Shown here in pieces: positions 36,020 through 47,496 of a DNA stretch of 64,000 nucleotides. The stretch covers positions 17,249,086 to 17,313,085 of the forward strand of contig CM030707.1 of the NCBI GenBank assembly GCA_017979445.1, written 5' to 3'. Below the pieces are notes generated by a model that was not told the origin of the DNA, ran no database searches, and saw only the letters and a list, made by a program, of their open reading frames with translations. Source of the stretch: Akebia trifoliata (taxonomy: Eukaryota; Streptophyta; Magnoliopsida; Ranunculales; Lardizabalaceae). Every line of letters starts with the position of its first letter. Within the stretch, counting starts at the first letter, position 1. The position numbers and the translations under genes were made by a program.

Positions 36020-36148
36020 GGGAGGGGGGATCCGAATAGGTAATTTCTTGGATAAATCCTCAAGTGTGACTCATAAGTGAGCGAGTCGAACTTAAGACCT
36101 TACTCAAGCGAGGCGTGATCTTGGCCATCTCACCAACTCTTTGGGATT
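36020..36148 (-). mobile_element. tRNA-derived SINE, minus strand
   Basis: Minus-strand box A-like GAGATGGCCAAGATCA and box B-like AGTTCGACTCG about 40 bp apart match RNA polymerase III promoters in tRNA-derived SINEs. The body continues to a C-run near 36025. It lies about 500 bp upstream of LARP copy A. No clean tail or target duplication seen. Confidence 0.55.
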
Positions 36149-36649
36149 AAAAGTAAATATGACATTTTAAAGGGTTAGGATCCACGATCATCCTCATAAA
36201 AAATCAGTTCAATCCAAAACTTTTAACCCTCTTAGGACAAAACACGTTGTAAATATATGAGTAGATATATGTCTACATGAATCCTGACTCAATTTTAAAT
36301 AATTATAAATTGATTTAATTTAAGGGTTCAAATATGCAAATTCGTAGGAAATAAGAAATCCCAACAATTAAAATATGAAATCCTACGTAGACATATAAAA
36401 ATAGCCAGTAATTCTTTCAAGTTATTTATTTTTAGTAATTGTACTCGGCCACTAAAAAACTTTCTCAAGAAGTAAATCGACTGCATGTTTGAGGGTAAGA
36501 TTCCTTACTCATGTCTACTAACTATTTTCTTCTTCTTTATATTTTTATTTATTTACATAACTTCAAGACTAAGTTCTTCCGTCTATTAAATTCACTTCGA
36601 TCACCGATTAAATTTATGCAAATTCATCTCTCTCACACACAAGCACAAA

Positions 36650-39600
36650 ATGGATGCTTCTTCTTCAACTTCAATCAACAACAACAGTTCGACTTCATTC
36701 TTTCCCGAGGTACGTCCGTATATATACAATCTCTCTCTCTCTCCTTCTCCCTCTCCCTCTTTTTTCAATCAGATTTTTTATATTTCTAGGGTTTGATAAT
36801 CTGTTCTGTAATCTGGATTTTGTTTTTGAACTTGATTATGTTAATGGGTTTGTTCTTTCTTAGGTGATTGATTCAATCCATAGAACCTATTTTAGAGCGA
36901 GATACGATACTTTGCGAGACTATTTTTTAATCAATTTTTTTTTTTTGTCTTAAATTCTATTCTGTATAGTGTAATCTGCGCTTTGTTGATCAACTTGATT
37001 ATGTTAATGAGTTTGTTCTTTGTTGGATATAGATTCAATCCTTGGAATCTATTTCAGAACAAGAGATGATTCCTTGCCAGGCTACAATTTCTGAGGTTCT
37101 CAACAAAACAGAATCAGGGACTGTTTCTGTTCTAAATGGAACAATTTCTGTTCCGTTGCCACCGGTCTCGAATGGTTCGTTTTTGGGTTCGAGTGAACCA
37201 ACTTCTAGACCTGAACCTTATTCGGTTCACCAGCCCAAACACAAACCCTTTAACCAGGTTAATCAAAGGGGTAATGGGTTCAATTCAATGGGAGAAATTA
37301 ATGGTAATTCAAGTAAGCAAATTAATGGTAATTCAAGTAAGCGTCACGCCTACCATGGTTACAATCAGCGAACCTCGAATCGATGGATCAGTAATGCCAG
37401 GCAACCTAGATTTTCCAATGGTCCCGCCTTGTCTCATGGACTGCCAAATCCATGGCCTATTTCAAATTATTATCACCCTCATTCAATTCCCATTGAAAAT
37501 CCCATTGAATTCAACAATATGTTCTATTTCTGGCCATCGCCTCCTCATGCAATTCCATGGCATGTCATGCCCTGCTATGATCCTTACTTGACAGGTGAAT
37601 TGAAAATCTATAGTTTTTTTTATTTTATTTTAATTATTGTTATTTTTATCTTTTTAGAAGATTTTTTACTTGAAAGTTGGTGTTTTCAGAGAGTTGGATA
37701 CTTATTTGTATTTTGCTCTGCCACTGTCACTACCACCACCCACAGAAGTCCCTTATGTGAATATGATAGGTCCACCATCATATCATCAACCTCCTCAACA
37801 GACTAATTTGCCCGACTCGGAATGGGTGTTGTGCGATGCAATACTCAAGCAGATAGAATATTACTTCAGGTATGATGCAAATAGAATTGTTGTTTTAATT
37901 TCTTTGGTTCATGTTGTTGTTGAATTAATTGTCATTATTTTTCCATTTAGTGATGAGAACTTGAGGAAGGATTACCACCTGAAAAAGAACATGGATGAGG
38001 AAGGCTGGGTTTCTATTCATCTTATTGCAGGATTCAATTTGGTGAGTATCCCCATGGTTATGCTTGTTTCATTTTTTTTTATAAAAACAATTTAGCTATC
38101 TCTAGTTGTTATCAATCTTGTACAAAATTTTCTGGAAAAAAAAAGAGCGATCAATTTTCCGATTATCATCTTTCGGATTAATGTTAGGAGATACAAACTT
38201 TTTTTGCATCGCGCTTCAAAGTTTACTTTCCAAATTTAGTCACGTCCTTACTCCAAAGTTTCCTACACATAACTTATCCAAGTTTCAACTCAAAGGAAAA
38301 AACAACACTCAAGTTTGTAACCATTACTTAAACCCAATAATAATAATTGAGAGAAATTATGTGTAAGGACTACTATGTAGTGGTACATACTGAGAAAAAT
38401 AGAGGGAAAAAATACATCTCGCCATAGTGCATACTAGTCAAAAGGCAGCGCCTCCCCTTATGTGTAACTTTTCAAATGCCTCTTAGAGAAAAGCGTGAAC
38501 CTTTGAGGTGAAATTACCTTCTCTTAAGGCCTCAAGGCTTTTTTATTTTTGTTTTTGTTTTTGAGAGTCTTGCTTTGAGGCAATCCTCGAGGCATAAACT
38601 TCCAATGGCTTTCTAAACATTGGTCATGTGTGACATTGAAAAGAGAAGAACAAATCCTTTTATATGGTTAGGAGGATTGACCTTAAAGAATGCTTAGCTA
38701 ACGTGGTGCACGTACACAAACCAATATTTATTGATGATAATACCTTCAATTTTTTTGAACTCTTTTCCTATCGTTTGCACATTGAACACTTTGTGTCTTT
38801 GTTGACGCAAGGGAACTTGCCTATTTAATTTACATAAGTTCTGTGGTCTCACATCACTTATATTTTGTTAGTTGAGGCATTCAATTTCTCCCTCTTATGG
38901 GCTAAAAAGTATCTATTAAACTGAAGAGTTGGCCTATGAGAATAATACTTCGGTGGAATGCTTTTAAAATATCTTGTTTTCATTAGTTATGAAGTCACAT
39001 TACCATTGCAATTCTGTCCTACCTCAAAGATTGTTACTCTGTCACTGGCCCTGTTTATACTGCCACATGAGAGTTGGTAATACAAAATAGCTTCTATGTG
39101 TAAATGTGAACCAATATAGTTATATTATCAGGTCTTGCATTGATAAAAGTGAAGTTCTTCGTGTTTATAAGCTTACCCATTGAGCCTTCTTTTATTATTA
39201 TTACTATTCGCTTATAGAACTTACATTGCCCCCATCAATTTTTTATAGCACACTATACAATGAAATAAATATGGTGTTGGGAGTCACATATAATCATTCT
39301 TTAAAATAAAAAAAATACAACACTACCTTCCATTTCTATTTCTTGTCTGAGGAAACTATTCGATTTGGATTTTTCAAATACCAGACTTATTTGAGCTCTA
39401 AAAGGGCTGGTTATAAGAGTGAGGAAGAAATATTAGGTTGGTTGTTGTTACAGTTGCTCTCTTCTTTATTCTTTGTTATTTTTTCAGCCCTTTTTTTTTG
39501 CTTGTCTATCCTTATGTGATGTGTTTTATATGATTACATAAATTGGTGTGCTTGTATTTAATTTTCATTTAAAGGGACAGAAATCAAGACTTTGAATTAA

Positions 39601-39897
39601 TTAATCGTCGGTGTTTCAAAGATCCTATTTTCTGTGGATGGTGGTGTATACTATTTTTTTTATAACATTTTTGTTTGTGTTACAGATTAAATTGAAGACG
39701 AATGACATTAATTTAATAATTAGATCATTGCAACCCTCTAGCATCGTTGAAGTGCGAGTAAGTATCATTGGTTGTGTTTCAGTTTTTTTCAATTTAAATC
39801 AATTATGTTCACTTATAATCCAAATTAAAATTGGTGTCAGGATAAAAAAGTGCGAAGACGTGATGACTGGAAAACTTGGATTCTACCACATATTTGA
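36650..39897 (+). CDS. La-related protein, LARP1-type (copy A)
   Basis: Six exons: 36650-36709, 37033-37594, 37746-37869, 37951-38041, 39686-39757, 39841-39897; 966 nt, 321 residues. The N-terminal 230 residues are low-complexity (Ser, Asn, Pro, aromatic) and end in PDSEW. The La motif fills residues 231-321: QIEYYFSDENL, then LKKNMDEEGWVSI, AGFNL, a segment ending VEV, and KKVRRRDDWKTWILP. This C-terminal position matches plant LARP1 proteins, which bind mRNA 5' ends and regulate stability and translation in the cytoplasm. It is shorter than Arabidopsis LARP1C (over 500 residues) because the N-terminal part is reduced. All junctions are GT-AG; the exon 3 acceptor is a CAG/AAG tandem. An upstream ATG at 36616 opens an overlapping frame. 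This is the fullest copy in the array. Confidence 0.85.
36790..37090 (+). repeat. Internal tandem duplication across intron 1 and exon 2 start
   Basis: Two adjacent units of about 175 bp are alike. Both contain CTTGATTATGTTAATG(G/A)GTTTG, a TTCTTT stretch, a splice-acceptor-like ending, GATTCAATCC, GAA(C/T)CTATTT and GAGA. The second unit contains the true intron 1 acceptor and the first 57 nt or so of exon 2; the first is a decayed, probably unspliced copy. Copies B and C have the same arrangement, so the duplication predates them. Confidence 0.75.
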
Positions 39898-42068
39898 AGC
39901 ACGTCACAAATTCATCCTCGCAGACGCATTGCAGTTGGTATTTGAGCTGAAACATCATGAGTTGAGTAGAATTGAAGAAAAATGGGGTAAAAGAAAATGA
40001 AAAGAAACACCAAGAAATCGAAGGAGACCCTTGTAATAATGTATAATAAACAGGATAACTGTATTTGAGTTCTGTTTCCAAGAGAAAAGGAAACATAGTT
40101 GATGCTTAGGAAACGCAAACTTAACAAATAAGTGAGCTCATATTTCTTGAGGTCATAATTAATACATCACCATCGCCATAGGCTATGATGGAGTCATTCT
40201 TTTGGTGTGTAATCAGGATCCTTCACTTTGCCTATACATTTTATGGGTTTTTTGAGGTATTCTTTATTCTTTATTTTAATCAAATTAGTTTAGTTACCCA
40301 TGTAAAGTAACTTCTCTTGAAGTTAAAGTTTAATTGTCAATTGTTCACACATTTCAAAATGAAATATTAATTTGATAATTATTTTTTGTTATATAATGTG
40401 GTTTTTCTAGAAGAATTCTGGTGGATGCTTGGGAAAATCGACTTTAAGAAATAAGTGAGCTCTTATACCATCACCATAGATGTGTAACCAGGATCCTTCA
40501 TTTTGCCTATACAATTTGATGGGTTTTTTGAGGTATTCTTTATTCTTTATTTCAGTTTAATTACTTTAGTTACCCATGTAAAGTAACTTCTCTTGAGGTT
40601 AAAGTTTAATTGTAAATTGTTCAAACATTTCAAAATGAAATATTAATTTGATACTTATTTAGTGTTATAGAATGTGGGTTTTCTTAGATTTGTATTTGTG
40701 ATCACCATAGTTATAACATCGTTAGTATTTCTACTAGAAGAATTCTGGTGTTTGATTGTACCAAGGAAAATGTCTAAAATACACTGGATTCATTGTTCAG
40801 CTTCCATTTTTCTTTACAGAAAAATGATTTTTTGAAAAAAAAAAAATGCTGAATTATGCATCTGAAAATCCCAATTTTTTTTTATAAAGGAAAGCCATTT
40901 TCTTTTATATTTTCCATTTGTGCCATGATAATTAACAAGCCTGAATCTTTATCACCAACATTAATCTTTCCTTTGTACTCTTATGAAGAGTCGACAAACG
41001 GATCACTGAAATTGCTTCCTCATCATGAACCATTGGCCTGAGCTGAGGTTCATTCGAGGCTCCATTTCTCCAAATTTCAGATACTAGTTTTAGGGATGCC
41101 AGGGGCCGCACTGACAGGCTTAGAAGTCTGAGCCCATCCCTGAACGTGAATTAGGTTTAGCTCGCTCGACCCGTTAACACAAGCCAATGCTAGTCCACAT
41201 TGGGCTGGGCTTGACCAAAACCGCACCCATGCGTTGAGAACCTTACAAGTGTCTAGGATTGTTAGGATTCCATAGTGATACTAATCTCTAACAAAGTTGT
41301 CCTGATCCAAGTAATTGTCTTCCAATCACCAAGTTCATTTAGCATAAAATTTTTATGTGTCTCATTTGTAGTTGATTTACAACATATCCTTTGTGAAACT
41401 GTCAGTGGTAGTAATCCTATATTATTGACATAGAAATTATATAGATTCTACTCTTTACAGCACAGAAGATCCTTTACCACTTTGATATGCAAAATCTAAT
41501 CGCTATCTCGACCAGTTGCCTCCATGACCATGATTACTTGCCCAAGCCATTTCGGTACTGAGCTTGTTTTAAAACCAACATTTGGAGTTACCTTGCAATT
41601 CTTTATTTCCTCAAATTTTGAATGGTCCCAATTTTTAGTTCTAATATGATTGTGGATATAAAATGGATACATGTTAGTTTAAGAATGATGAAATAGATTA
41701 TTAGAATGTAAAAGAGATGTATTTCGATTCAAAATACATTTCTTTGTCCTTATATTTATTGATGATGACATCTTCATTTTTTTGGATTTTTTTTCCTATC
41801 CTTAACATGTTGAACACTTTGTGTCTTTACTGACACAAGGGCACTTGCCTATTTAATTTACATAAGTTCTAAGGTCCCATGTATATTCTGTTATCTGAAG
41901 TATTCAATTTCTTCTTCTTATGGACTAAAAAATATCTAAACTGCCACACGATAATTGGTAATACAAAATGGCCTACTTGTGTAATGTGAAAGTGAAGTAC
42001 CATTGTAAATATATTATCAGGTCTTGCTCTCATGCGTTGCCAAATTCTGATAAAAGTGAGCTAGTAAG
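39898..42068. other. 3' flank of LARP copy A with a 323 bp tandem duplication
   Basis: Two direct units (40101-40423 and 40424-about 40755) share GATGCTT(A/G)GGAAA, AATAAGTGAGCTC, ATCAGGATCCTTCA-like and TTACCCATGTAAAGTAACTT. The following segment to about 41745 recurs at 55130-56780 next to the broken copy E. No gene seen. Confidence 0.55.
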
Positions 42069-42294
42069 GAGCTGGTGGGGGCAATTGCCCCCACAGAATT
42101 TTTAGATACCACTATATTTTCAACTTCTAATATGCTAATTGGAAATGACTTAAATATCTTATTCTTCAACTTCTAACAAAAAAAAAAAAAAAAACCTTTA
42201 AATTTCTCCCTAAAATCATTCATTTTAAAGTTCCTCAACTATATAACTAACCATAGTTTGCCCCTCCTACTAGAAAATCCTAGCTCTGCCCATG
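42069..42294 (-). mobile_element. hAT MITE relic
   Basis: Inverted relative of 32927-33175: it contains GGAGCTGGTGGGGGCAATTG and, at the right end, GAAAATCCTAGCTCTGCCCATG. The left terminal repeat is truncated. The partner at 59382-59710 sits at the same place in the duplicated block, so this insertion predates the duplication. Confidence 0.65.
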
Positions 42295-44274
42295 GGCCCT
42301 ATCAAATTTTTGTAGCTCACTTAGCCATCAAATAAATATGTAGGGGTTTCGTCTAACCCTTCGATGTCTTTTTTAAATACCACATTGCCTTCAATTTCTT
42401 TAAATTTTATATTTTCTATATGTTGGATCATAGTTACAGATCATTCTCGGCATGGAGTATCCCAAGCTTTCTGTGAATTTTTATCAACCCAGATTAATCT
42501 TTCCTTTGTACTCTTATGAAGAGTCGACGAAAAGATCATTGAAATATCTTCCTCATCATGAGCCACCTGTGTGAGCTGAGGGTCATTCGAGACTCCATTT
42601 CTCCAAATTTTTCATACTAGTTTTAGAAAGGCGATGGGCCGCACAAACTGCAACCATGCATTGAAAACCTTACAAGTGTCTAGGATTCCCTACTGATACA
42701 AATCTCTAAGAAAATTGTAATGATCCAATAATTAGATAGAAATTATCTTCCAATCACACAAATAACCTACCAAGTTCATTTAACACATCATCTGTGATAA
42801 TAACCTTCAGTGGTAGTAATCATATATATTATTGACATTGAAATTATATAGATTCTACTCATTATTTTATAATTAATGCGATTTCAAATAAAAATGTTGA
42901 TGCACTTTCTAATAAAAATGATGTTAATTGAACTGAGGAGACCCCTCTACCACTTAAATATGTATATAGCAATAAGGGAATAACTATCTCAACCAAAAGT
43001 CTCCTACTAAAGAATACGGTCGATTTAAGACCTATTTTTATAAAATTTTAGCCTATAAGAAAACTTTTGAAGATCTTTAAAGTGAGAAATTAAATAGTCG
43101 AATTTAATTTTGTTAGGGAATAAGATGCATTGTATTAAGGTGCATTAGATAGAATAATAGTAAAGCAAAAAATAAAAAAGATTCTGGTCTAGCGAAGACA
43201 CAATAGTGACAGTGGGACATCGTCGGAGAAAGACACACCAAGATCGAACTCTCAGTAGAGCTTAGTCTCTGATACCATTAAGACTTAAAATGGGCCAGAT
43301 ATAAGTGTGTCCATATCCATATCCGAATTTTTTTTTATCCTAATTTATTTGAATTTGATTCGAATCATACTAACTAAGACCATATTCGAATCATTTTACT
43401 TTTATTAAAATCATATCCAAATTAAATCCGATTAAATTTATTGATTTGAGTTGGTCAGGTCCGCACCATTTTACTTTTATTAAAAATAATATATCCGGAT
43501 TTAAGATCATATCCGAACTATTTTACTATTATTAAAAGTATATCCAGATTCAATCCAACCAAATTTATCGATTCAGGTAGGATAATGTCAAATCATTTAA
43601 GATTGCTAAGATATAATTAAATGTTGACTTAAACTCAAGACTTCTTCATTTTGAAGAAAGGCCTTAATCACTATACCCAACCATTGTTAGTTAATGAAAG
43701 ATGATTTAAAATAATATAATAATACATCTTGCAAAATAATATATCATTCAGATCTTGACGGATATAAGGATGGAACCCTATCCAACCCAGATCCAACTCA
43801 AGTCAAGGGGCTTCAATCCATATCCAAATCATATTTTAATTGGAATATACTTGACGAAACCAAACCAGCTAAATTCGAATTTTGAATAAAATCCATATCA
43901 TTTTAAATCTTAGATACCATGATAAATTTGGAGGTCCAACTTAAAATCAATTGGCAATGAATGAAAAGGCCCAAGAACTTCTAAGGAGAGAGATAAAGAC
44001 AATTTGTGTTCAATGTGGGATTAAAATCAACAAATTTTAGTTAAAGTACCTATTCTTTTAACTAACTCATTGATTAATATTTAATAGGTTACTTAATGTC
44101 TTTATATATTAATTACAAAGAAAATAACTCCACTATTGGGGTTTTCTATGATGATCTGTCAATTATTCGAAAGAGAATCGATTCTTAACAAAACCCTGAG
44201 ATGATTACCTAGAATTGAGCCAATGGTAGACCCACAATCGATTAATCAATATATATATATATATATATATATAT

Positions 44275-44659
44275 GGGGACGGTTCAGCAGCCCTAAAGTT
44301 TGTCAAGTTTGGTGCCAAATATTTTTCAAAATATGGGTTAGAAGCTTTGGAATGAGCTGATTTTTTGTGAGGATGATCTCTATGATGAGGAGATCATCCT
44401 CACCAAAAATCAGCCTATTCTAAAACTTCTAACCCCATCAAAAGTGATTTACAAAAATTGGATGGTTCACGATTCTTCAACTTGTAAACTAGGGTTAGAA
44501 GTTTCAAAATGAGCTTATTTTTTGTGAGGATGATCTCTTCATCGTAGAGATGATCCTCACAAAAAATCAGCCTATTCCAAAACTTCTAACCCCATCAAAA
44601 GTGATTTACAAAAAATGTTTGACACCAAACTTGACGAACTTTAGGGCTGCCGAACCGCT

Positions 44660-44662
<3 letters not shown>
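44275..44662. mobile_element. MULE-like MITE with two internal hairpins, in a TA repeat
   Basis: Terminal inverted repeats of about 45 bp: GGGGACGGTTCAGCAGCCC on the left and the inverse of GGGCTGCCGAACCGCTCCC on the right. The interior contains two hairpins, each built from GAGCTGATTTTT, GTGAGGATGATCTC and the inverse GATCATCCTCAC. It is flanked on both sides by long TA repeats, so a target duplication cannot be resolved. The same family is at 58812-59192. Confidence 0.75.
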
Positions 44663-44696
<34 letters not shown>

Positions 44697-44929
44697 TACA
44701 TTTTTAAAGTGATTTTTAATTATTTCTTCTCCCTTGTAAGTCTATTTTTAATGAGTTCAGCAACTCGTTGTATTTTAAATTATTTCTTATTTAAGATAAT
44801 TTTTTATTTATATTAATTGAATTTCTTATTTAATATATAAATCTTTTTTATTAATTAAAAAAAGAGTCCGGCTATCTCACGCTCGTTCGTGGTAGAGTAG
44901 TTTGCGAAGGAACATGTCAACGAAAATCC

Positions 44930-45060
44930 TGCGGTTCTTGTGGTAGTCATAGATTCTTTCATCGAGATACGAGTGAAAAACATCTACGGTTATATGACGA
45001 CATCCACGTCAGAAAGGTTAGAATCACCGTAAATCCTGAGTCACGCCAGCATTTTCCTTT
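44930..45060. repeat. Half of a foldback element upstream of LARP copy B
   Basis: Contains CATCGAGATACGAGTG, CATCTACGGTTATATGAC and CCACGTCAG, words shared with the foldback at 14023-14113. The left arm is decayed. The equivalent stretch upstream of copy C is at about 62130-62260. Confidence 0.45.
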
Positions 45061-45175
45061 TTTAACTGTACTCGTACACTAACCAATCTTCTAAATCGAC
45101 TGAGAGTCGGATTCCTAACTCATGTCGACTAAATCCTTTCTTCTTCTTTATATTTTCTATTATTTATGTAACTTT

Positions 45176-47496
45176 ATGCAAATCCATCTCTCTCACACAC
45201 ATACTTCTTCTTCAACCTCAATCAACAACAACAGTTCGATTTCATTCTTTCCCGAGTTTCGTACGTATATATACAATCTCTCTCTCTCTCTCTCCCTCTT
45301 TTTTCAATCAAAATTCTATATTTCTAGAGTTTGATAATCTGTTCTGTAATCTGGGTTTTGTTTTTGAACTTGATTATGTTAATGGGTTTGTTCTTTCTTG
45401 GGTGATAGATTCAATCCATAGAACCTATTTTAAAGCGAGATATGATTCTTTGCGAGACTATGTCTTAATATTTCTGGAGTTTTAAATTCTATTATGTAAA
45501 GTGTAATCTGCGTTTTGTTGATCAACTTGATTATGTTAATGAGTTTGTTCTTTATTGGGTATAGATTCAATCCTTGGAATCTATTTCAGAACAAGAGATG
45601 ATTTCTTGCCAGACTACAATTTCTGAGGTTCTCAACAACACAGAATCAGGGACTGTTTCTGTTCCAAATGAAACAATTTCTGTTCGAACCTCAAATCGAT
45701 GGATCAGTAATGTCAGGCAACCCAGATTTGCCAATGGTCCAGCCTTGTCTCATGGACTGCCAATTCCATGGCCTATTTCAAATTATTATCACCCTCATTC
45801 AATTCCCATTGAGTTCAACAATATGTTCTATTTGCCTCCTCATGCAATTCCATGGCATGTCATACCCTGCTATGATCCTTACTTGACAGGTGAATTGAAA
45901 ATCTGTAGTTTTTATTTATTTAATTATTGTTATTTTTTTCTTTTTGGAAGATTTTTTACTTGAAAGTAGGTGTTTTCATAGAGTTGGATACTTATTTGTA
46001 TTTTGCTTTGCCAGTGTTACTACCACCACCCACACAAGTCCCTTATGTGAATATGATAGGTCCACCATCATATCATCAACCTCCTCAACAGACTAATTTG
46101 CCCGACTCGGAATGGGTGTTGTGTGATGCAATACTCAAGCAGATAGAATATTACTTCAGGTATGATGCAAATAGAATTGTTGTTTTAATTTCTTTAGTTC
46201 ATGTAATTGTTGACTTAATCGTCGTTATTTTTCCATTTAGTGATGAGAACTTGAGGAATGATTACTACCTGAAAAAGAACATGGATGAGGAAGGCTGGGT
46301 TTCTATTCATCTTATTGCAGGATTCAATTTGGTGAGTATGCTTGTTTCATTTTTTTTTTACAATTTAGCTAACTCTAGTTGTTATCAATCTTGTACAAAA
46401 TTTTCTGGAAAAAAAAAGAGATCAATTTTCCCATTTCACATTCCAATGATTAATATCATCTTTTGATTAACATTAGGAGATACAAACTTTTTTGCATTGC
46501 GCTTCAAAGTTTACTTTCCAATTTAATCACATCCTTACTCCAAAGTTTCCTACACATAACTTATCCAAGTTTCAAACCCTCAAAGGAAAAAAACAACACT
46601 CAAGTTTGTAACCATTACTTCAACCCAAAAAGAATAATTGAGAGAAATTTATGTGTAAGGACTGCTATGTAGTGGTACATACTAAGAAAAATAGAGAGAA
46701 AAAATACATCTCGCCTTAATGCATACTAGTCAATAGGCAGCGCCTCCCCCTAATGCGTAACTTTTACAAATGCCTCTTAGAGAAAGGCATGAATGAGCCT
46801 TTGAGGTGAAATTACCTTCTCTTAAGGCCTCAAGGCTTTTTTTGTTTTGTTTTTGAGAGTCTTGCTTTGAGGCAATCCTCGAGGCATAAATTTCAATGGC
46901 TCTCTAAACATTGGTCATGTGTGACATTGAAAACAGAAGAACAAATCCTTTTATATGGTTAGGAGGATTGACCTTAAAGAAAGCTTAGCTAATGTGGTGC
47001 ACATACACCCACTTTTTTTTTGCTTGTCTATCCTTTTGTGATGTGTTTCTTCTTTATTTTTTGTTATTTTTCCAGTCCCCCTCCCCTTTTTTTTTGGCTT
47101 GTCTATCCTTATATGATGTGTTTTATATGATTACATAAATTGGTGCGCTTGTTTTTATTTTTCATTTAAAGGGACAGAAATCAAGACCTTGAATTAATGG
47201 TCGGTGTTTCAAAGATCCTATTTTCTGTGGATGGTGGTGCATACTATTTTTTTTAATGATATTTTTGTTTGTGTTACAGATTAAATGGAAGACGAATGAC
47301 ATTAATTTAATAATTAGATCATTGCAACCCTCTAGCGTTGTTGAAGTGCAAGTAAGTATCATTGACTGTGTAACACTTTTTTTTTTTCAATTTAAATCAA
47401 TTAAGTTCACTTATAATCCAAATTAAAATTGGTGTCTAGGATAAAAAAGTGCGAAGACGTGATAATTGGAGAATTTGGATTCTACCCCATAATTGA
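45176..47496 (+). CDS. La-related protein, LARP1-type (copy B, damaged 5' end)
   Basis: Exons 2-6 are open: 45565-45889, 46039-46159, 46241-46331, 47280-47351, 47440-47496. Reading from the first in-frame ATG in exon 2 (45598) gives 210 residues with the La motif complete (QIEYYFSDENL, KNMDEEGWVSI, AGFNL, KKVRRRDNW). The exon 1 equivalent is compromised: the copy-A start codon is missing, and the donor GTACGT after CCCGAG has become TTTC, leaving the next GTACGT 4 bp on, which shifts the frame. Compared with copy A, exon 2 lacks 216 bp in frame, and the exon 3 acceptor has moved 3 bp. Either a shortened protein is made from the exon 2 ATG or this is a young pseudogene; open exons 2-6 favour the first. 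Confidence 0.65.

Larger units (their letters stand above)
41745..46990 (+). repeat. Segmental duplication, left copy (partner 58700-64000)
   Basis: The order of blocks upstream of and through LARP copy B is the same as that through copy C: a TTTGTGTCTTTACTGACACAAG block, a hAT relic, GTCGACGAAAAGATCATTGA, GATACCATTAAG, repeated ATCATATCCGAA words, TAATTGAATTTCTTATTTAA, then the gene. The copies differ by small indels and a few transposon insertions that allow reading of empty sites. Confidence 0.75.

Noticed and set aside
37670..37745. Alternative exon 3 acceptor TTTTCAG at 37689.
   Set aside because: It would leave one base before the first full codon, whereas exon 2 ends in phase 1 and needs two. 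The acceptor at 37745 keeps the frame.
39611..40000. 129-codon open frame over exon 6 of LARP copy A and a similar frame in copy B (47429-47623), suggesting a second protein or alternative C-terminus.
   Set aside because: The LARP reading (KKVRRRDDW... then stop) is in another frame and matches the family. The alternative frame is not conserved in sequence beyond what DNA similarity gives, and indels between A and B scramble its middle.
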